Below are positions 26,322 to 35,523 of a stretch of 64,000 nt of DNA, one piece after another (the first letter of the stretch is position 1; each line of letters starts with the position of its first letter). The translations under genes and the position numbers were made by a program. The notes under the pieces were generated by a model that was not told where the DNA came from, made no database searches, and was given only the letters and a program-made list of their open reading frames with translations. The DNA lies in contig NZ_MRCQ01000005.1 in assembly GCF_002304005.1 (NCBI RefSeq), forward strand, positions 186,001 to 250,000, written 5' to 3'. This stretch comes from Flavobacterium sp. ACN6. GTDB lineage: Bacteria > Bacteroidota > Bacteroidia > Flavobacteriales > Flavobacteriaceae.

Positions 26322-27236
26322 TTATTTCATCGCTTCAAATTTGTAGCCATTAAAAAGTAATTTAGCTACAAGTTGTTTTTCAAGTAAATCTTTGTCTCCT
26401 TTTTGAACAGAAAGCTTAATTTTTTCTGTGTCTGTAAGGGTACCTTTTAAAGGGAAATATTTATTGTCTGCAGTAATTACTTCGTCTTTAATGTTTTTAC
26501 CTGTTGTTGGGTTAGTATATCCTGTTTTTGTAGCATACCATCCACCTAATTCTCTGTATTTTGTTTGTTCTCTGTTGTTATTATCTACAACTGTAAATAT
26601 TGAATTTACCATGTACACTAAACTTGGAGGCCAATTAGGCATATAAGTGATATTTTTTTTCACTACATCTCCAATTTTTACATAATCTTGTACCATTCCA
26701 TTTTCCTTTAAAACTTCTTGTTTTTGGTAAATGATTCCGTTTGTTACTTTTATGTTCAATGCTGCCATAGCATCCTGCTCCACTTTTAACTGATCAACAG
26801 TTTTTTGGTTAGCATCTGCAATTACTTTCTCAATATCAGTTGGTGTTCCGTTTATAAATTCCAAAACTCCTTTTTCGTCAATTCCTGCTGCACTGATAAA
26901 TTTGTATTTGTCATTGCAAACACTTGCAACAATAGTTCTTTGAAAACTTAGACCTTGATCTTTACCATAATCAACAACTTCATTAGTTTTGCTGTTACTT
27001 AAATCAGTAAGAACAGACCAGTAAAGCGTAGATCCATCAGACATTAAAGCGCTTTTTCTCTCGATTGAAAAAATTGGGCGGCTATCCAACGTAAGGATTT
27101 TGTAATTTACCTTTTCTTTGTCTAAAATTGCAACCTCAGTTCCATCGATACTGATTTTGTCTTTTTTAAATTTAATTTCCTGAGCTACTGCTGTTAAGCC
27201 AGTAACTAATAAGAAAGAAAGTAATAATTTTTTCAT
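26322..27236 (-). CDS. Secreted protein of unknown function
   Basis: A 304-residue protein with a signal peptide (MKKLLLSFLLVTGLTAVAQE). The mature part begins IKFKKDKISIDGTEVAILDK and is mixed alpha/beta; the only Cys, in VASVCNDKYKF, lies mid-protein. I recognise no domain. It precedes the cytochrome c gene on the same strand (11-base gap), so the two may be co-transcribed, but no electron-transfer motif is present in it. Confidence 0.6.
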   Translation of the reverse strand: MKKLLLSFLLVTGLTAVAQEIKFKKDKISIDGTEVAILDKEKVNYKILTLDSRPIFSIERKSALMSDGSTLYWSVLTDLSNSKTNEVVDYGKDQGLSFQRTIVASVCNDKYKFISAAGIDEKGVLEFINGTPTDIEKVIADANQKTVDQLKVEQDAMAALNIKVTNGIIYQKQEVLKENGMVQDYVKIGDVVKKNITYMPNWPPSLVYMVNSIFTVVDNNNREQTKYRELGGWYATKTGYTNPTTGKNIKDEVITADNKYFPLKGTLTDTEKIKLSVQKGDKDLLEKQLVAKLLFNGYKFEAMK

Positions 27237-27288
27237 ATACTTTTAGTTTAGATTTGTGGCGCTAAAGTATATGTTTTTTTGTAATTAA

Positions 27289-28281
27289 TTACTTGTTTAA
27301 TAATATTGCTGCTTCTTTTGCGAAATAAGTCGAGATAATACTTGCACCAGCGCGCTTAATGCAATATAATTGCTCTATCATAATTTTATCATGATCCAGC
27401 CATCCTCTTTCTGCTGCTGCCTTTACCATAGCATACTCACCAGATACTTGGTAAACTGCAACCGGCACATGAACCGTATCTTTTATCTCACGAACAATGT
27501 CTAAATAAGCAATTCCTGGTTTTACCATTACAATATCTGCACCTTCCTCAACATCCAATAAAGCTTCGCGAATTCCTTCAATTCGGTTCGCATAATCCAT
27601 TTGGTATGTTTTTTTATCTTTTGGGATATCTTGAGAATCTACTGGAGCAGAATCTAAAGCATCACGGAAAGGTCCGTAAAAAGCAGAAGCATATTTGGCG
27701 CTGTAACTCATAATTCCAACATTATGATGTCCGTTTTCTTCCAACGCTTTTCTTATCGCCAAAACGCGTCCATCCATCATGTCGCTTGGCGCTACGAAAT
27801 CGGCACCCGCTTCGGCGTGGCTTAAACTCATTAAAGTTAGCGCGTCAAGAGTAGCATCGTTTACCAATTGGCCTTTTTCGATAATTCCGTCATGACCGTA
27901 AATAGAATACGGATCTAGGGCAACGTCTGGCATCACAATCATTTCTGGAACAGCATCTTTAATTGCGCGAATGGCTTGTTGCATTAATCCGTCTTTGTTC
28001 CAGGCTTCCGTTCCTTTATTGTCTTTTAAGTTGTCGCTCACTTTTACATAAATGTTCACCGCTTTGATACCCAAATCCCAAGCTTCTTTTACTTCTTTAA
28101 TCGTGTTGTCCAGCGAATGACGGTAAATTCCAGGCATCGACGGAATAGCCGATTTTATATCTTTTCCTTCTGCAATAAACATAGGAAGCATAAAATCCTG
28201 CGGACTCAAACTGGTTTCACGAACTAAAGAGCGAATAGATTCATTGGTTCTTAAACGGCGGTTTCTCTGTAATGGGAACAT
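27289..28281 (-). CDS. hemB: Porphobilinogen synthase (delta-aminolevulinate dehydratase)
   Basis: A 330-residue cytosolic enzyme that condenses two 5-aminolevulinate molecules into porphobilinogen. It starts MFPLQRNRRLRTNESIRSLV. The two Schiff-base lysines lie in MSYSAKYASAFYGPFRDA and DIVMVKPGIAYLD. The loop that holds the catalytic zinc cysteines in other organisms reads MPDVALDPYSIYGHDGII, without Cys, so the enzyme belongs to the group that does not use the catalytic zinc. The gene is monocistronic and lies about 6 kb from the other hem genes. Confidence 0.96.
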   Translation of the reverse strand: MFPLQRNRRLRTNESIRSLVRETSLSPQDFMLPMFIAEGKDIKSAIPSMPGIYRHSLDNTIKEVKEAWDLGIKAVNIYVKVSDNLKDNKGTEAWNKDGLMQQAIRAIKDAVPEMIVMPDVALDPYSIYGHDGIIEKGQLVNDATLDALTLMSLSHAEAGADFVAPSDMMDGRVLAIRKALEENGHHNVGIMSYSAKYASAFYGPFRDALDSAPVDSQDIPKDKKTYQMDYANRIEGIREALLDVEEGADIVMVKPGIAYLDIVREIKDTVHVPVAVYQVSGEYAMVKAAAERGWLDHDKIMIEQLYCIKRAGASIISTYFAKEAAILLNK

Positions 28282-28560
28282 ATAAATTTAGATTTTAGAT
28301 TTTAGATTTCAGACTGAACCTGATTTCCTTGAAAACAGATTGATTCATCCTTGTTTCTAAAAGTGTAATTGTTTTTTTCTTTTTTGAAGATTTTTTACTT
28401 TTTATAAAGTGCTGCAAAGTTAAAGAAAAAGGAATAGAGTAAGGTCTTTAGGGGAATACAGATCCGTTAATATTATCTAAAAATTTGATTTGTTCTGATA
28501 CTTTGAGTTAGAATTTAGCTAAAGCATGGTTTTTAAAATATTTCCATCTAAATTTGTCTA

Positions 28561-29193
28561 ATGAAGAAAATTCTCGCTTTATTTTGCTGTTTGCTCTTAA
28601 CAAGTTGTTTTGAGATAACAGAAAGAATCAAACACCACGACGATCAAAGTGGTGAATATACGCTCATGATCGACTTTTCACGATCTTGGTTTAAGACAAA
28701 ATCTGCTATTTGGCTCGAAGAAGTCGATGGCGTTAAAATTCCCAACGAACAGGAAATTGTTCAAAAGCTCGAAGACTTTAAAACCAAAGCTTTAAAAATT
28801 GACGGAATCTCAAACGTAACCACAAAAACAGATTTTAACAATTACGTATTTATCATCAAAGTCAATTATGCGAATTTGAAAGCATTAAATGCTGTTGTAA
28901 ATACGATCAACAATCAGCGTGATCAGATTCACTTTAGCGGAAGCGGAAAAAATTTCGAAAGAATTGCCTCTTATCCAATTCCCGAAAAAGTAGTAAATGA
29001 TCCGAAGAAAAAGAAAGATCTTGAGGAAGCCACGATTACTTCGATTTATACTTTTGATAAAGATATTCTCTCCGTAAATAATAACAACAGTAAAATTTCG
29101 ACAAACAAAAAGACGGTTTTTTTAAAGCAAAGTATGTACAGCGTTTTGAAAAAATCGACATTAATGAATAATACCATACAATTAACGCCTTGA
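28561..29193 (+). CDS. Lipoprotein of unknown function
   Basis: A 210-residue protein with a clear lipobox (LTSCFE, Cys about 16). The mature part resembles a small alpha/beta module, with EYTLMIDFSRSWFKTKSAIW near the start and ISNVTTKTDFNNYVFIIKVN in the middle. No family is recognised. The following gene overlaps or abuts it (ATG at 29196, 2 bases after the stop), so the two form an operon of two envelope proteins. Confidence 0.6.
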   Translation: MKKILALFCCLLLTSCFEITERIKHHDDQSGEYTLMIDFSRSWFKTKSAIWLEEVDGVKIPNEQEIVQKLEDFKTKALKIDGISNVTTKTDFNNYVFIIKVNYANLKALNAVVNTINNQRDQIHFSGSGKNFERIASYPIPEKVVNDPKKKKDLEEATITSIYTFDKDILSVNNNNSKISTNKKTVFLKQSMYSVLKKSTLMNNTIQLTP

Positions 29194-29195
29194 TT

Positions 29196-31001
29196 ATGAA
29201 ACAATTTTATACTTTAATTTTTTTACTCGCCTCTTATTTAACGTTTGGACAAACCAACAAATACGATTATTTTGTGCAATTCAACGGAAATCAGCTTTCT
29301 AAAAAAGTAAGCGTTTCAGATGTTTTAAATCATCCGCTGATAAACAAATACAGCAGCAAAAAACCTGATTTTGATTTTAGTAAATATACTTCGCAGATCA
29401 ATTTTGATCAAAAAATAAGCATTCACGGCAGTTTTACAGACAGCATTCCGTATTATCAAGTTACCATTCCGATAAAAGGGAGGGAAGCGCTTAGACAGTT
29501 TTTGATAAAAGAGTTTAAAATCAATAATAGTAATGACTCTATTGCTGCAATTGAAGATTTTGACAAATATTCTGTTTATACACCAAACGGCAAAAAGAGG
29601 TCGATGGTTTGGAATGATACTTATTTGGTTGTTTTAGAATTGACAAAAAAACTTTCTAAAAATGTTTATGATTTGCAGACTGAAGTTCAAATTGATTCTG
29701 CTTATTCGGAAGAAAGCTACGGCGATCCAGTAGAAGTTGTAGAGGCACCTGTAATAATTGAAGAGCCTGCGCCGATGGCAAATTCAACTCAGGAAGAATA
29801 TTTGTATGATGGAAATCCATATGAAGAATATACTTTACAGCAGGCAGAATTTGATCGAAAATTAGCCGACAAACAAAATGAAATTATAAGAGGATTATTT
29901 GAAAACGGTTTTACGGCGCCAAGTTCATCAAAAATAAACGAATCGGCAGATATTTCATCTTGGGTAGATTATGGCGGTGCAATTTCGAGTTTGTATTCGG
30001 CATACAATTATCCGACGACAATTTTTGGTGGTTATGACAAGTTTTTACCGATGCAGAATAATTTTGGAAATTTTGTAAAAGGAATAAATGTTGATTTTTA
30101 TTTTGACAATGATAATGCCCGTATTGAAGAAGTTGTAGAATATTCTGCAGAAATTGCGGGTGTAATCAATAAAATTACCAATAGAAAAATCAATAAAAAA
30201 ATATTTGATTATTTCCCTGCAGAAAAGCCTTTGGCTTACGGTTCGTATCACATGAACACAAAAGAGGCGCTTGAAAGTTTTCCTTCCTTAACGGCTGATA
30301 TATTTCAGAATCCTAAATTTGGAAAAGAAGATATAAGCGTTATTATCGATTTAATGTCGACAATAATCGATGAAGAAGCCACAGCAAAGCTTTTTGATGG
30401 TGATTTAAGCGCTTTTTTATATGGAATGAAAGATGTTGAGGTAATGACCAAAAAATACGGTTATGATGAAAATTATGAAGAAACAATTACAGAAGAGAAA
30501 GTGAAAAAATCTATTCCGTTGTTTGCTGTAATTTTTACTTCAACACATCCGACATTTGGAGACAAGCTTTTGCAATTGGGCGTTCGTAAAAAGTTATTAA
30601 CGCAAAACGGAAATCAGTATCAGGTTTTTGGAACGGAAGAATATGGTACTGTTTTTATTCTAAAAGATAAAGATGTCGTAATTGTTGCCAATACAATGGA
30701 TTATTTTAATAAAGGAACAGGTTCTTTTGTTAAAGAAACAAAGAAAGATTTGTCTAAAAATTACATGATTGGAAAACTTAATATTGCTCAGACTATAAAT
30801 GCATTTGGGAAGAATGCGAAGGAATCAGATCTGGTTCAAATCAATAAAGTTGCTGCGCAGTTTTCAGATATTACAACAGAATCTCCAAAGAAACTAATTG
30901 ATAATAAACTGAAATTCATCTTCAAACTAAATTCTAACAAATCTGATAAAAATATCATTTTGCAGACATTAGATTTAGCCGATGAAATGACTTCAAAATA
31001 A
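29196..31001 (+). CDS. Secreted protein of unknown function, 601 residues
   Basis: The ATG at 29196 is preferred; the frame also opens at a TTG 6 bases earlier, inside the previous stop. A signal peptide (MKQFYTLIFLLASYLTFGQT) is followed by a large mixed domain. A Glu/Pro-rich acidic segment at about 165-200 (VVEAPVIIEEPAPMANS) separates an N-terminal part from a longer C-terminal part that includes STHPTFGDKLLQLGVRKKLL. I cannot assign a family. It is probably periplasmic and coupled to the upstream lipoprotein gene. Confidence 0.6.
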   Translation: MKQFYTLIFLLASYLTFGQTNKYDYFVQFNGNQLSKKVSVSDVLNHPLINKYSSKKPDFDFSKYTSQINFDQKISIHGSFTDSIPYYQVTIPIKGREALRQFLIKEFKINNSNDSIAAIEDFDKYSVYTPNGKKRSMVWNDTYLVVLELTKKLSKNVYDLQTEVQIDSAYSEESYGDPVEVVEAPVIIEEPAPMANSTQEEYLYDGNPYEEYTLQQAEFDRKLADKQNEIIRGLFENGFTAPSSSKINESADISSWVDYGGAISSLYSAYNYPTTIFGGYDKFLPMQNNFGNFVKGINVDFYFDNDNARIEEVVEYSAEIAGVINKITNRKINKKIFDYFPAEKPLAYGSYHMNTKEALESFPSLTADIFQNPKFGKEDISVIIDLMSTIIDEEATAKLFDGDLSAFLYGMKDVEVMTKKYGYDENYEETITEEKVKKSIPLFAVIFTSTHPTFGDKLLQLGVRKKLLTQNGNQYQVFGTEEYGTVFILKDKDVVIVANTMDYFNKGTGSFVKETKKDLSKNYMIGKLNIAQTINAFGKNAKESDLVQINKVAAQFSDITTESPKKLIDNKLKFIFKLNSNKSDKNIILQTLDLADEMTSK

Positions 31002-31020
31002 TTCAAAAGCTATAAAATGT

Positions 31021-31053
31021 AAAAGCCCGAAAATCTAATTTTCGGGCTTTTTT
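31021..31053. terminator. Bidirectional terminator between convergent genes
   Basis: AAAGCCCGAAAAT pairs with ATTTTCGGGCTTT; T runs on one side and A runs on the other allow it to serve both the forward gene ending at 31001 and the reverse aldolase gene ending at 31075. Confidence 0.85.
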
Positions 31054-31074
31054 TATATCTCAAAAGTGAATTTT

Positions 31075-31971
31075 TTATGTTATGGAAGCTTTGTAAATAT
31101 CTTTAATTGTGGTTTCAAGTACAGCGTTGAAATCATCATCAGACTGACCCGCCGTAAGTCCTTCAGAAAGTGCTCTTGAAAAACTGGCAATTAATCCGTG
31201 GTTTTGAGTCAGTTTAAGATTTGCATCTTCTCGCGAATAACCGCCAGATAACGCCACAACGCGCACAACATGCGGATCCGACATTAATTCGCTGTAAAAA
31301 TTATCTACAGTCGGAATTGATAATTTCAGCATTACTTTTACATCTTTGTCTAATGTTTTAAGCTGTTTACTGATTTCTTCTTTTAGAATTTCTTCTGATT
31401 TTTCTTTATCCGAACTGTAAATATCAATTTCAGGTTCAATAATCGGAATAAGTCCTTTGTTAAAGATTTGTAAACCAACTCTAAATTGCTGTTCTACAAT
31501 ATCACGTATCCCATCAGGATTTGCTTCTTTAATAACCGAACGCATTTTAGTCCCAAAAACATTTCGTTCTACTGCTCTTGTCAGCAATTCATCTAAATTT
31601 GGAATTGGTTTCATCAGCTGTACGCCGCCGGCAGTATCAGCAAGTCCTTTATCAACTTTTAGAAAAGGAACTATGTTTTTCTTTTCCCACAAATAATCTG
31701 CTGTCCATTGACCGTCGATTTTGCGGTCCATTGTGTTTTCAAACAAAATAGCACCAAGAATATATTGGCTGTCAAAAGCGGGACTTTTAATAATTCGGGT
31801 TCTCATGTCGTGTACCAGAGTGTACATTTCTTCATCATTTGAATAGCTGTTGTCTTGAACGCCATATAGCGATAATGCCTTTGGTGTGCTTCCGCCGCTT
31901 TGATCTAGTGCCGCAATAAATCCCTTACCGGAATGCATACGATTTAATTGATCCTGATTTATGTTTTCCAT
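31075..31971 (-). CDS. Fructose-bisphosphate aldolase, class I
   Basis: A 298-residue cytosolic enzyme of the bacterial class I type (the kind found in Staphylococcus and many Bacteroidota). It starts with [20 protein letters not shown] and the conserved [13 protein letters not shown] block. Lysines consistent with Schiff-base chemistry lie in [18 protein letters not shown] and VMLKLSIPT. The phosphate-binding end is [13 protein letters not shown]. It cleaves fructose 1,6-bisphosphate to dihydroxyacetone phosphate and glyceraldehyde 3-phosphate. It appears monocistronic. Confidence 0.93.
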   Translation of the reverse strand: MENINQDQLNRMHSGKGFIAALDQSGGSTPKALSLYGVQDNSYSNDEEMYTLVHDMRTRIIKSPAFDSQYILGAILFENTMDRKIDGQWTADYLWEKKNIVPFLKVDKGLADTAGGVQLMKPIPNLDELLTRAVERNVFGTKMRSVIKEANPDGIRDIVEQQFRVGLQIFNKGLIPIIEPEIDIYSSDKEKSEEILKEEISKQLKTLDKDVKVMLKLSIPTVDNFYSELMSDPHVVRVVALSGGYSREDANLKLTQNHGLIASFSRALSEGLTAGQSDDDFNAVLETTIKDIYKASIT

Positions 31972-32050
31972 GATAATGCATTTGATTTTACAATAGCTGT
32001 AATTTACGCATTTTTTTTCCTCGGTATTACTTTCAAAAAGTTAAGATTTC

Positions 32051-32989
32051 TTAAAGGCCAATTTTTTCATTTGCCTTATCATAAATCTCTTTTACTTTTT
32101 TTGGAGGATCAAATCGGTATCCAACAGAAATTTTGAAGGTAGTAATATTGTCGTTGAGTCGGGTTTGTACTTTTTCATCTTGAGCAAAACTAATAGAATT
32201 CAGACTCGTGTAAGCGAAGAAACGATCTTTATTATAAGCAATCTTCAAGTTAAGATCCAACTGATACAATGCTGAGGTCTCGCCATCCATATCATTAATT
32301 CCGGCGCCTAAAGCTATTCCTGCACCAATTAAAACACGGTCGCTTATTACAAAATTATAAAAATAGGAGGGAGCTAAAGTAAAAACATACAAATCTCCAG
32401 GGGAAGAATCTGGAGTATTTAAGTCCAAATTAGTGTAATAAAAGGAAAAAGTTGGAATAAAACTTCCAGAACTTTTGGTCTGCCATTCATTATGACTTAC
32501 CAATGATTTAAAAGAAAATTTATCGTTAAAGACATAAGCCGTCGATCCGCCAATTTTTGTAGTACGCATATTGGGCAGCTGCGCCGTTATGTTATCATCA
32601 CTAATGTAAAATCCTTTTTGATTGATAAAAGTAAACGACTGCATCCATTTTTTATAATAAAAACGGGTGTTGAAATTGAAGTTTTTAGAATTTGAATCGC
32701 CTTTATTCCCGCTAAGAAATTTTGGAGCAAAACCAATAGTAACGTCAATGATTTTATAGCTTAAATTAAAACCAATCTGTTCTCTTCGATTGGGAATTAG
32801 ATCTACATAAATTTTTGGATCCTGACTATCCGAAGTAATCTGAAAATTATTTGAAGTATCTAAATAATAAACGCTTGCGGTAATTTTATCGTCGTATGAT
32901 TTAAAATAGGGGTTTTGCAGCGTATCGTTTTGGGCAAAAGCTCCAAATATGCTGGCAAAAAAGGCTATGTAAATCAGTTTTAGATTCAT
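32051..32989 (-). CDS. DUF4421 family outer-membrane protein
   Basis: A 312-residue exported protein (signal peptide ending GAFAQN). It has the alternating aromatic/polar strands of an outer-membrane beta-barrel. Family landmarks of DUF4421 are YVDLIPNRREQIGFNLSYKI near residue 65, VTIGFAPKFLSG and a RFYYKKWMQSFTFINQKGFY segment. The C-terminal strands include FKISVGYRFDPPKKV, followed by a short soluble tail. Function of the family is unknown. It is flanked by the aldolase gene (79 bases away) and by the REP-rich transposase locus. Confidence 0.75.
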   Translation of the reverse strand: MNLKLIYIAFFASIFGAFAQNDTLQNPYFKSYDDKITASVYYLDTSNNFQITSDSQDPKIYVDLIPNRREQIGFNLSYKIIDVTIGFAPKFLSGNKGDSNSKNFNFNTRFYYKKWMQSFTFINQKGFYISDDNITAQLPNMRTTKIGGSTAYVFNDKFSFKSLVSHNEWQTKSSGSFIPTFSFYYTNLDLNTPDSSPGDLYVFTLAPSYFYNFVISDRVLIGAGIALGAGINDMDGETSALYQLDLNLKIAYNKDRFFAYTSLNSISFAQDEKVQTRLNDNITTFKISVGYRFDPPKKVKEIYDKANEKIGL

Positions 32990-33039
32990 ATTTATTATTT
33001 AGCAAAAATTTATAGTATATCCAATTATCATTTGAGATG

Positions 33040-33232
33040 AGCTCTAGCAGAGCAAAATAATGCTGTAGATAATATCACCCCCGATGGGTTTAGGATGTAC
33101 TAATTTATAAAATTTCTATAAATATATTGTCCCTCTGGGACTTAAATAAAAAAGCTTCGAAGAGGCAAAATGTATATAGTAAAAATAGAAGTGTGCCTTA
33201 GAAAGCTCCGTTGGAACGAAATATTTATAGGA
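33040..33232. repeat. REP-like palindromes downstream of the transposase gene
   Basis: Three palindromes fit the family of this window: CCCCCGATGGG near 33077; CTATAAATATATTGTCCCTC then TGGGACTT at 33112-33139; and AGCTCCGTTGGAACGAAATA then TTTATAG at 33204-33230, in the opposite orientation. The last ends three bases before the transposase stop codon. The shared tail is CTATAAATAT. Confidence 0.75.
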
Positions 33233-33233
33233 A

Positions 33234-33692
33234 TCAAACATCATCGAAAACATATTCATTTTTAAAATCAACATTAAATAATTTTAAAAAATCAATATAT
33301 TCTTCTTTAAATGTTCTTTTCTTATGATGTTCTTCTTGATTTTCAATGTATTTTATAACATTATTCAATTGAGAATGTCCATAAGTAAAAGCTCCAAATC
33401 CAGTCTGCCATTCAAACTTTCCATTAATCCATTTTTGATCATTTATGAATTTTGAAGAATTTGCTTTAATATCCCTTACTAAATCTGATATTGATTTGTC
33501 AGGTTTTAAGCCAATTAGAATATGAATATGATCCGGCATTCCATTAATTGCAATTAATTTTTGCTCTTTATTGGTTATAATACCAGTAATGTATTTATAA
33601 ATTTCATTTTTCCAGTTTTTAGAAATCAAATTTTGTCTGCCTTTAACTGCAAAAACAATATGAACATATATTTGAGTATACGTATTTGCCAT
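33234..33692 (-). CDS. IS200-like / REP-associated HUH transposase (Y1 family)
   Basis: A 152-residue protein of the Y1_Tnp (IS200/TnpA) superfamily. It has the N-terminal strand YTQIYVHIVFAVKGRQNLIS, the HUH motif in NGMPDHIHILIGLKPDKSIS (HIH) and the region WQTGFGAFTYGHSQLNNVIK with the catalytic Tyr probably in VIKYIENQEEHHKKRTF. The length is intact. HUH enzymes cut single-stranded DNA at hairpins. No IS ends delimit the gene; instead REP-like palindromes with a common CTATAAATAT tail lie on both sides, which is the arrangement of REP-associated tyrosine transposases (RAYTs). Whether it still mobilises these palindromes is unknown. Confidence 0.9.
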   Translation of the reverse strand: MANTYTQIYVHIVFAVKGRQNLISKNWKNEIYKYITGIITNKEQKLIAINGMPDHIHILIGLKPDKSISDLVRDIKANSSKFINDQKWINGKFEWQTGFGAFTYGHSQLNNVIKYIENQEEHHKKRTFKEEYIDFLKLFNVDFKNEYVFDDV

Positions 33693-33820
33693 TTTTTATT
33701 AAAATTATTTAAAGAGTAAAGCTAATTAATAATTTTAAATTTGTAGGATAAATATCTCTTTTTGTGGAGGCGAAGATATTTCACCACCAATGGGTCTGTA
33801 TGTTGTGGGATAAATTATTT

Positions 33821-34518
33821 CTATAAATATTTCGTTCCGATTGAACTTTATTTAAAATGAATTATTGAAGTTGTAGATATATGTGCTTTTCTATAAATAT
33901 GTCGCCCTGATGGGGCTTTATATTGTTGAATAAATTATTTCTATAAATATTTCGTTCCGCTGGAACTTTGTTCGACATGAATTATTGAAGTTGTAGATAT
34001 CTGCTTTTCTATAAATATGTCGCCCCGATGGGGCTTTATATTGTTGAATAAATTATTTCTATAGATATTTCGTTCCGCTGGAACTTTATTCGACATGAAT
34101 TATTGAAGTTGTATATATGTGTTTTCCTATAAATATGTCGCCCCGATGGGGCTTTATATTGTTGAATAAATTATTTCTATAGATATTTCGTTCCGCTGGA
34201 ACTTTATTCAAGATGAATTATTGAAGTTGTAGATATGTGCTTTTCTATAAATATGTCGCCCCGATGGGGCTTTATATTGTTGAATAAATTATTTCTATAG
34301 ATATTTCGTTCCGCTGGAACTTTATTCGACATGAATTATTGAAGTTGTATATATGTGTTTTCCTATAAATATGTCGCCCCGATGGGGCTTTATATTGTTG
34401 AATAAATTATTTCTATAGATATTTCGTTCCGCTGGAACTTTATTCAAGATGAATTATTGAAGTTGTAGATATGTGCTTTCCTATAAATATGTCGCCCGAT
34501 GGGGCTTTATATTGTTGA
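33821..34518. repeat. Tandem array of alternating REP-like palindromes, 118-bp period
   Basis: Six units. Each contains palindrome A (TTCGTTCCGCTGGAAC, starting at 33831, 33951, 34069, 34187, 34305, 34423) and palindrome B (GTCGCCCCGATGGGGC, starting at 33901, 34019, 34137, 34255, 34373, 34491). Both are preceded by CTATAAATAT or CTATAGATAT. B-to-B distance is exactly 118 bases throughout; A-to-A is 120 once and then 118. Units 3 and 5 share one spacer version (TTCGACATGAATTATTGAAG, then GTTTTC) and units 4 and 6 another (TTCAAGATGAATTATTGAAG, then GCTTTC), giving a 236-bp higher-order period. The last B has lost one C. Confidence 0.95.
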
Positions 34519-34529
34519 ATAAATTAGCA

Positions 34530-34606
34530 AAGCCTAGTCCCAGAGGGACGAAATATTTATAGAGAAATTACAAGGTATTATTCAAGAGCTCCTGCGGAGC
34601 GAAACA
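34530..34606. repeat. REP-like palindromes at the end of the array
   Basis: GTCCCAGAGGGACGAAATAT followed by TTATAG (opposite orientation to the array) and then GAGCTCCTGCGGAGC. They close the array and stop 15 bases before the hemF stop codon at 34621. Confidence 0.7.
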
Positions 34607-34620
34607 AATTTATCTTAATA

Positions 34621-35523
34621 TTAAACCCAATCAATTGGATTTTCTAACGCATTTACTAATTTTTCTTCCTCGCTTCCAGCTTCTGCATGATGATCGTAAA
34701 CCCATTGCACGTGTGGGGGAAGACTCATTAAAATACTTTCAATTCTTCCGTTAGTTTTTAAACCAAATAAAGTGCCCTTGTCGTGAACCAAATTAAACTC
34801 TACATAACGACCACGGCGAATTTCCTGCCAAGTTCTGTTTTCTGGAGAATACTCTAAATTTTTTCTTCTTTCTACAATTGGAACATAAGCTTCAAGAAAA
34901 CTATTGCCGACTTCGGTTACGAAATTGTACCAATTTTCCATTGACATTTGCTCATTTGCTTTGCAATAATCAAAAAACAAACCACCAAGACCGCGGGCTT
35001 CGTTTCTGTGTGCATTCCAAAAATAAGAATCGCATTGTTTTTTATATTTCGGATAAAACTCTGGATTGTGTTTGTCGCAGGCAGTTTTACACGTTTGGTG
35101 AAAGTGTTTTGCATCTTCTTCAAACAAATAATATGGGGTTAAATCTTGTCCGCCGCCAAACCATTGTTCGATTACATTTCCAGATTCATCATACATTTCG
35201 AAATAGCGCCAATTGGCGTGCACGGTGGGAACCATTGGGTTTTTCGGATGAATTACCAAACTTAAGCCACAGGCAAAGAAATCGGCTTCGCCAACGCCAA
35301 ACATTTTCTGCATCGTTTCCGGAAGTTTTCCGTGAACGGCTGAAATGTTTACGCCGCCTTTTTCGATGACGGCACCATTTTCAATAACACGTGTTCTGCC
35401 GCCACCTCCTTCTGGACGTTTCCATAAGTCCTCGCGGAATTTTGTTGTTCCGTCAACAGCTTCTAATCCAGCGCAGATTTGGTCTTGTAATTTTTGTATG
35501 TATGCGTAAAATTTATCTTTCAT
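34621..35523 (-). CDS. hemF: Oxygen-dependent coproporphyrinogen III oxidase
   Basis: From the ATG at 35523 the product has 300 residues and starts MKDKFYAYIQKLQDQICAGL. A longer frame to 35586 lies inside the upstream acetyltransferase gene and is less likely. Signatures are EDLWKRPEGGGGRTRVIENG, HANWRYFEM with FGGGQDLTPYY, GLGGLFFDY and RGRYVEFNLVHDKGTLFGL. It decarboxylates coproporphyrinogen III to protoporphyrinogen IX with O2. The start overlaps the previous gene's stop by 11 bases, so translation is probably coupled. It closes the four-gene unit that includes two unknown genes. Confidence 0.96.
   Translation of the reverse strand: MKDKFYAYIQKLQDQICAGLEAVDGTTKFREDLWKRPEGGGGRTRVIENGAVIEKGGVNISAVHGKLPETMQKMFGVGEADFFACGLSLVIHPKNPMVPTVHANWRYFEMYDESGNVIEQWFGGGQDLTPYYLFEEDAKHFHQTCKTACDKHNPEFYPKYKKQCDSYFWNAHRNEARGLGGLFFDYCKANEQMSMENWYNFVTEVGNSFLEAYVPIVERRKNLEYSPENRTWQEIRRGRYVEFNLVHDKGTLFGLKTNGRIESILMSLPPHVQWVYDHHAEAGSEEEKLVNALENPIDWV

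Noticed and set aside
33234..33692. Ordinary complete IS200 insertion sequence
   Set aside because: No unique left and right end hairpins at fixed distance from the gene; palindromes on both sides belong to a dispersed REP-like family.
33821..34518. CRISPR array
   Set aside because: Spacers are not unique; the whole 118-bp unit repeats, the conserved parts are two different palindromes, and no cas gene is near.
34878..35369. 163-codon forward frame inside hemF
   Set aside because: It lies wholly antisense to a strongly supported enzyme gene and has no recognisable domain.
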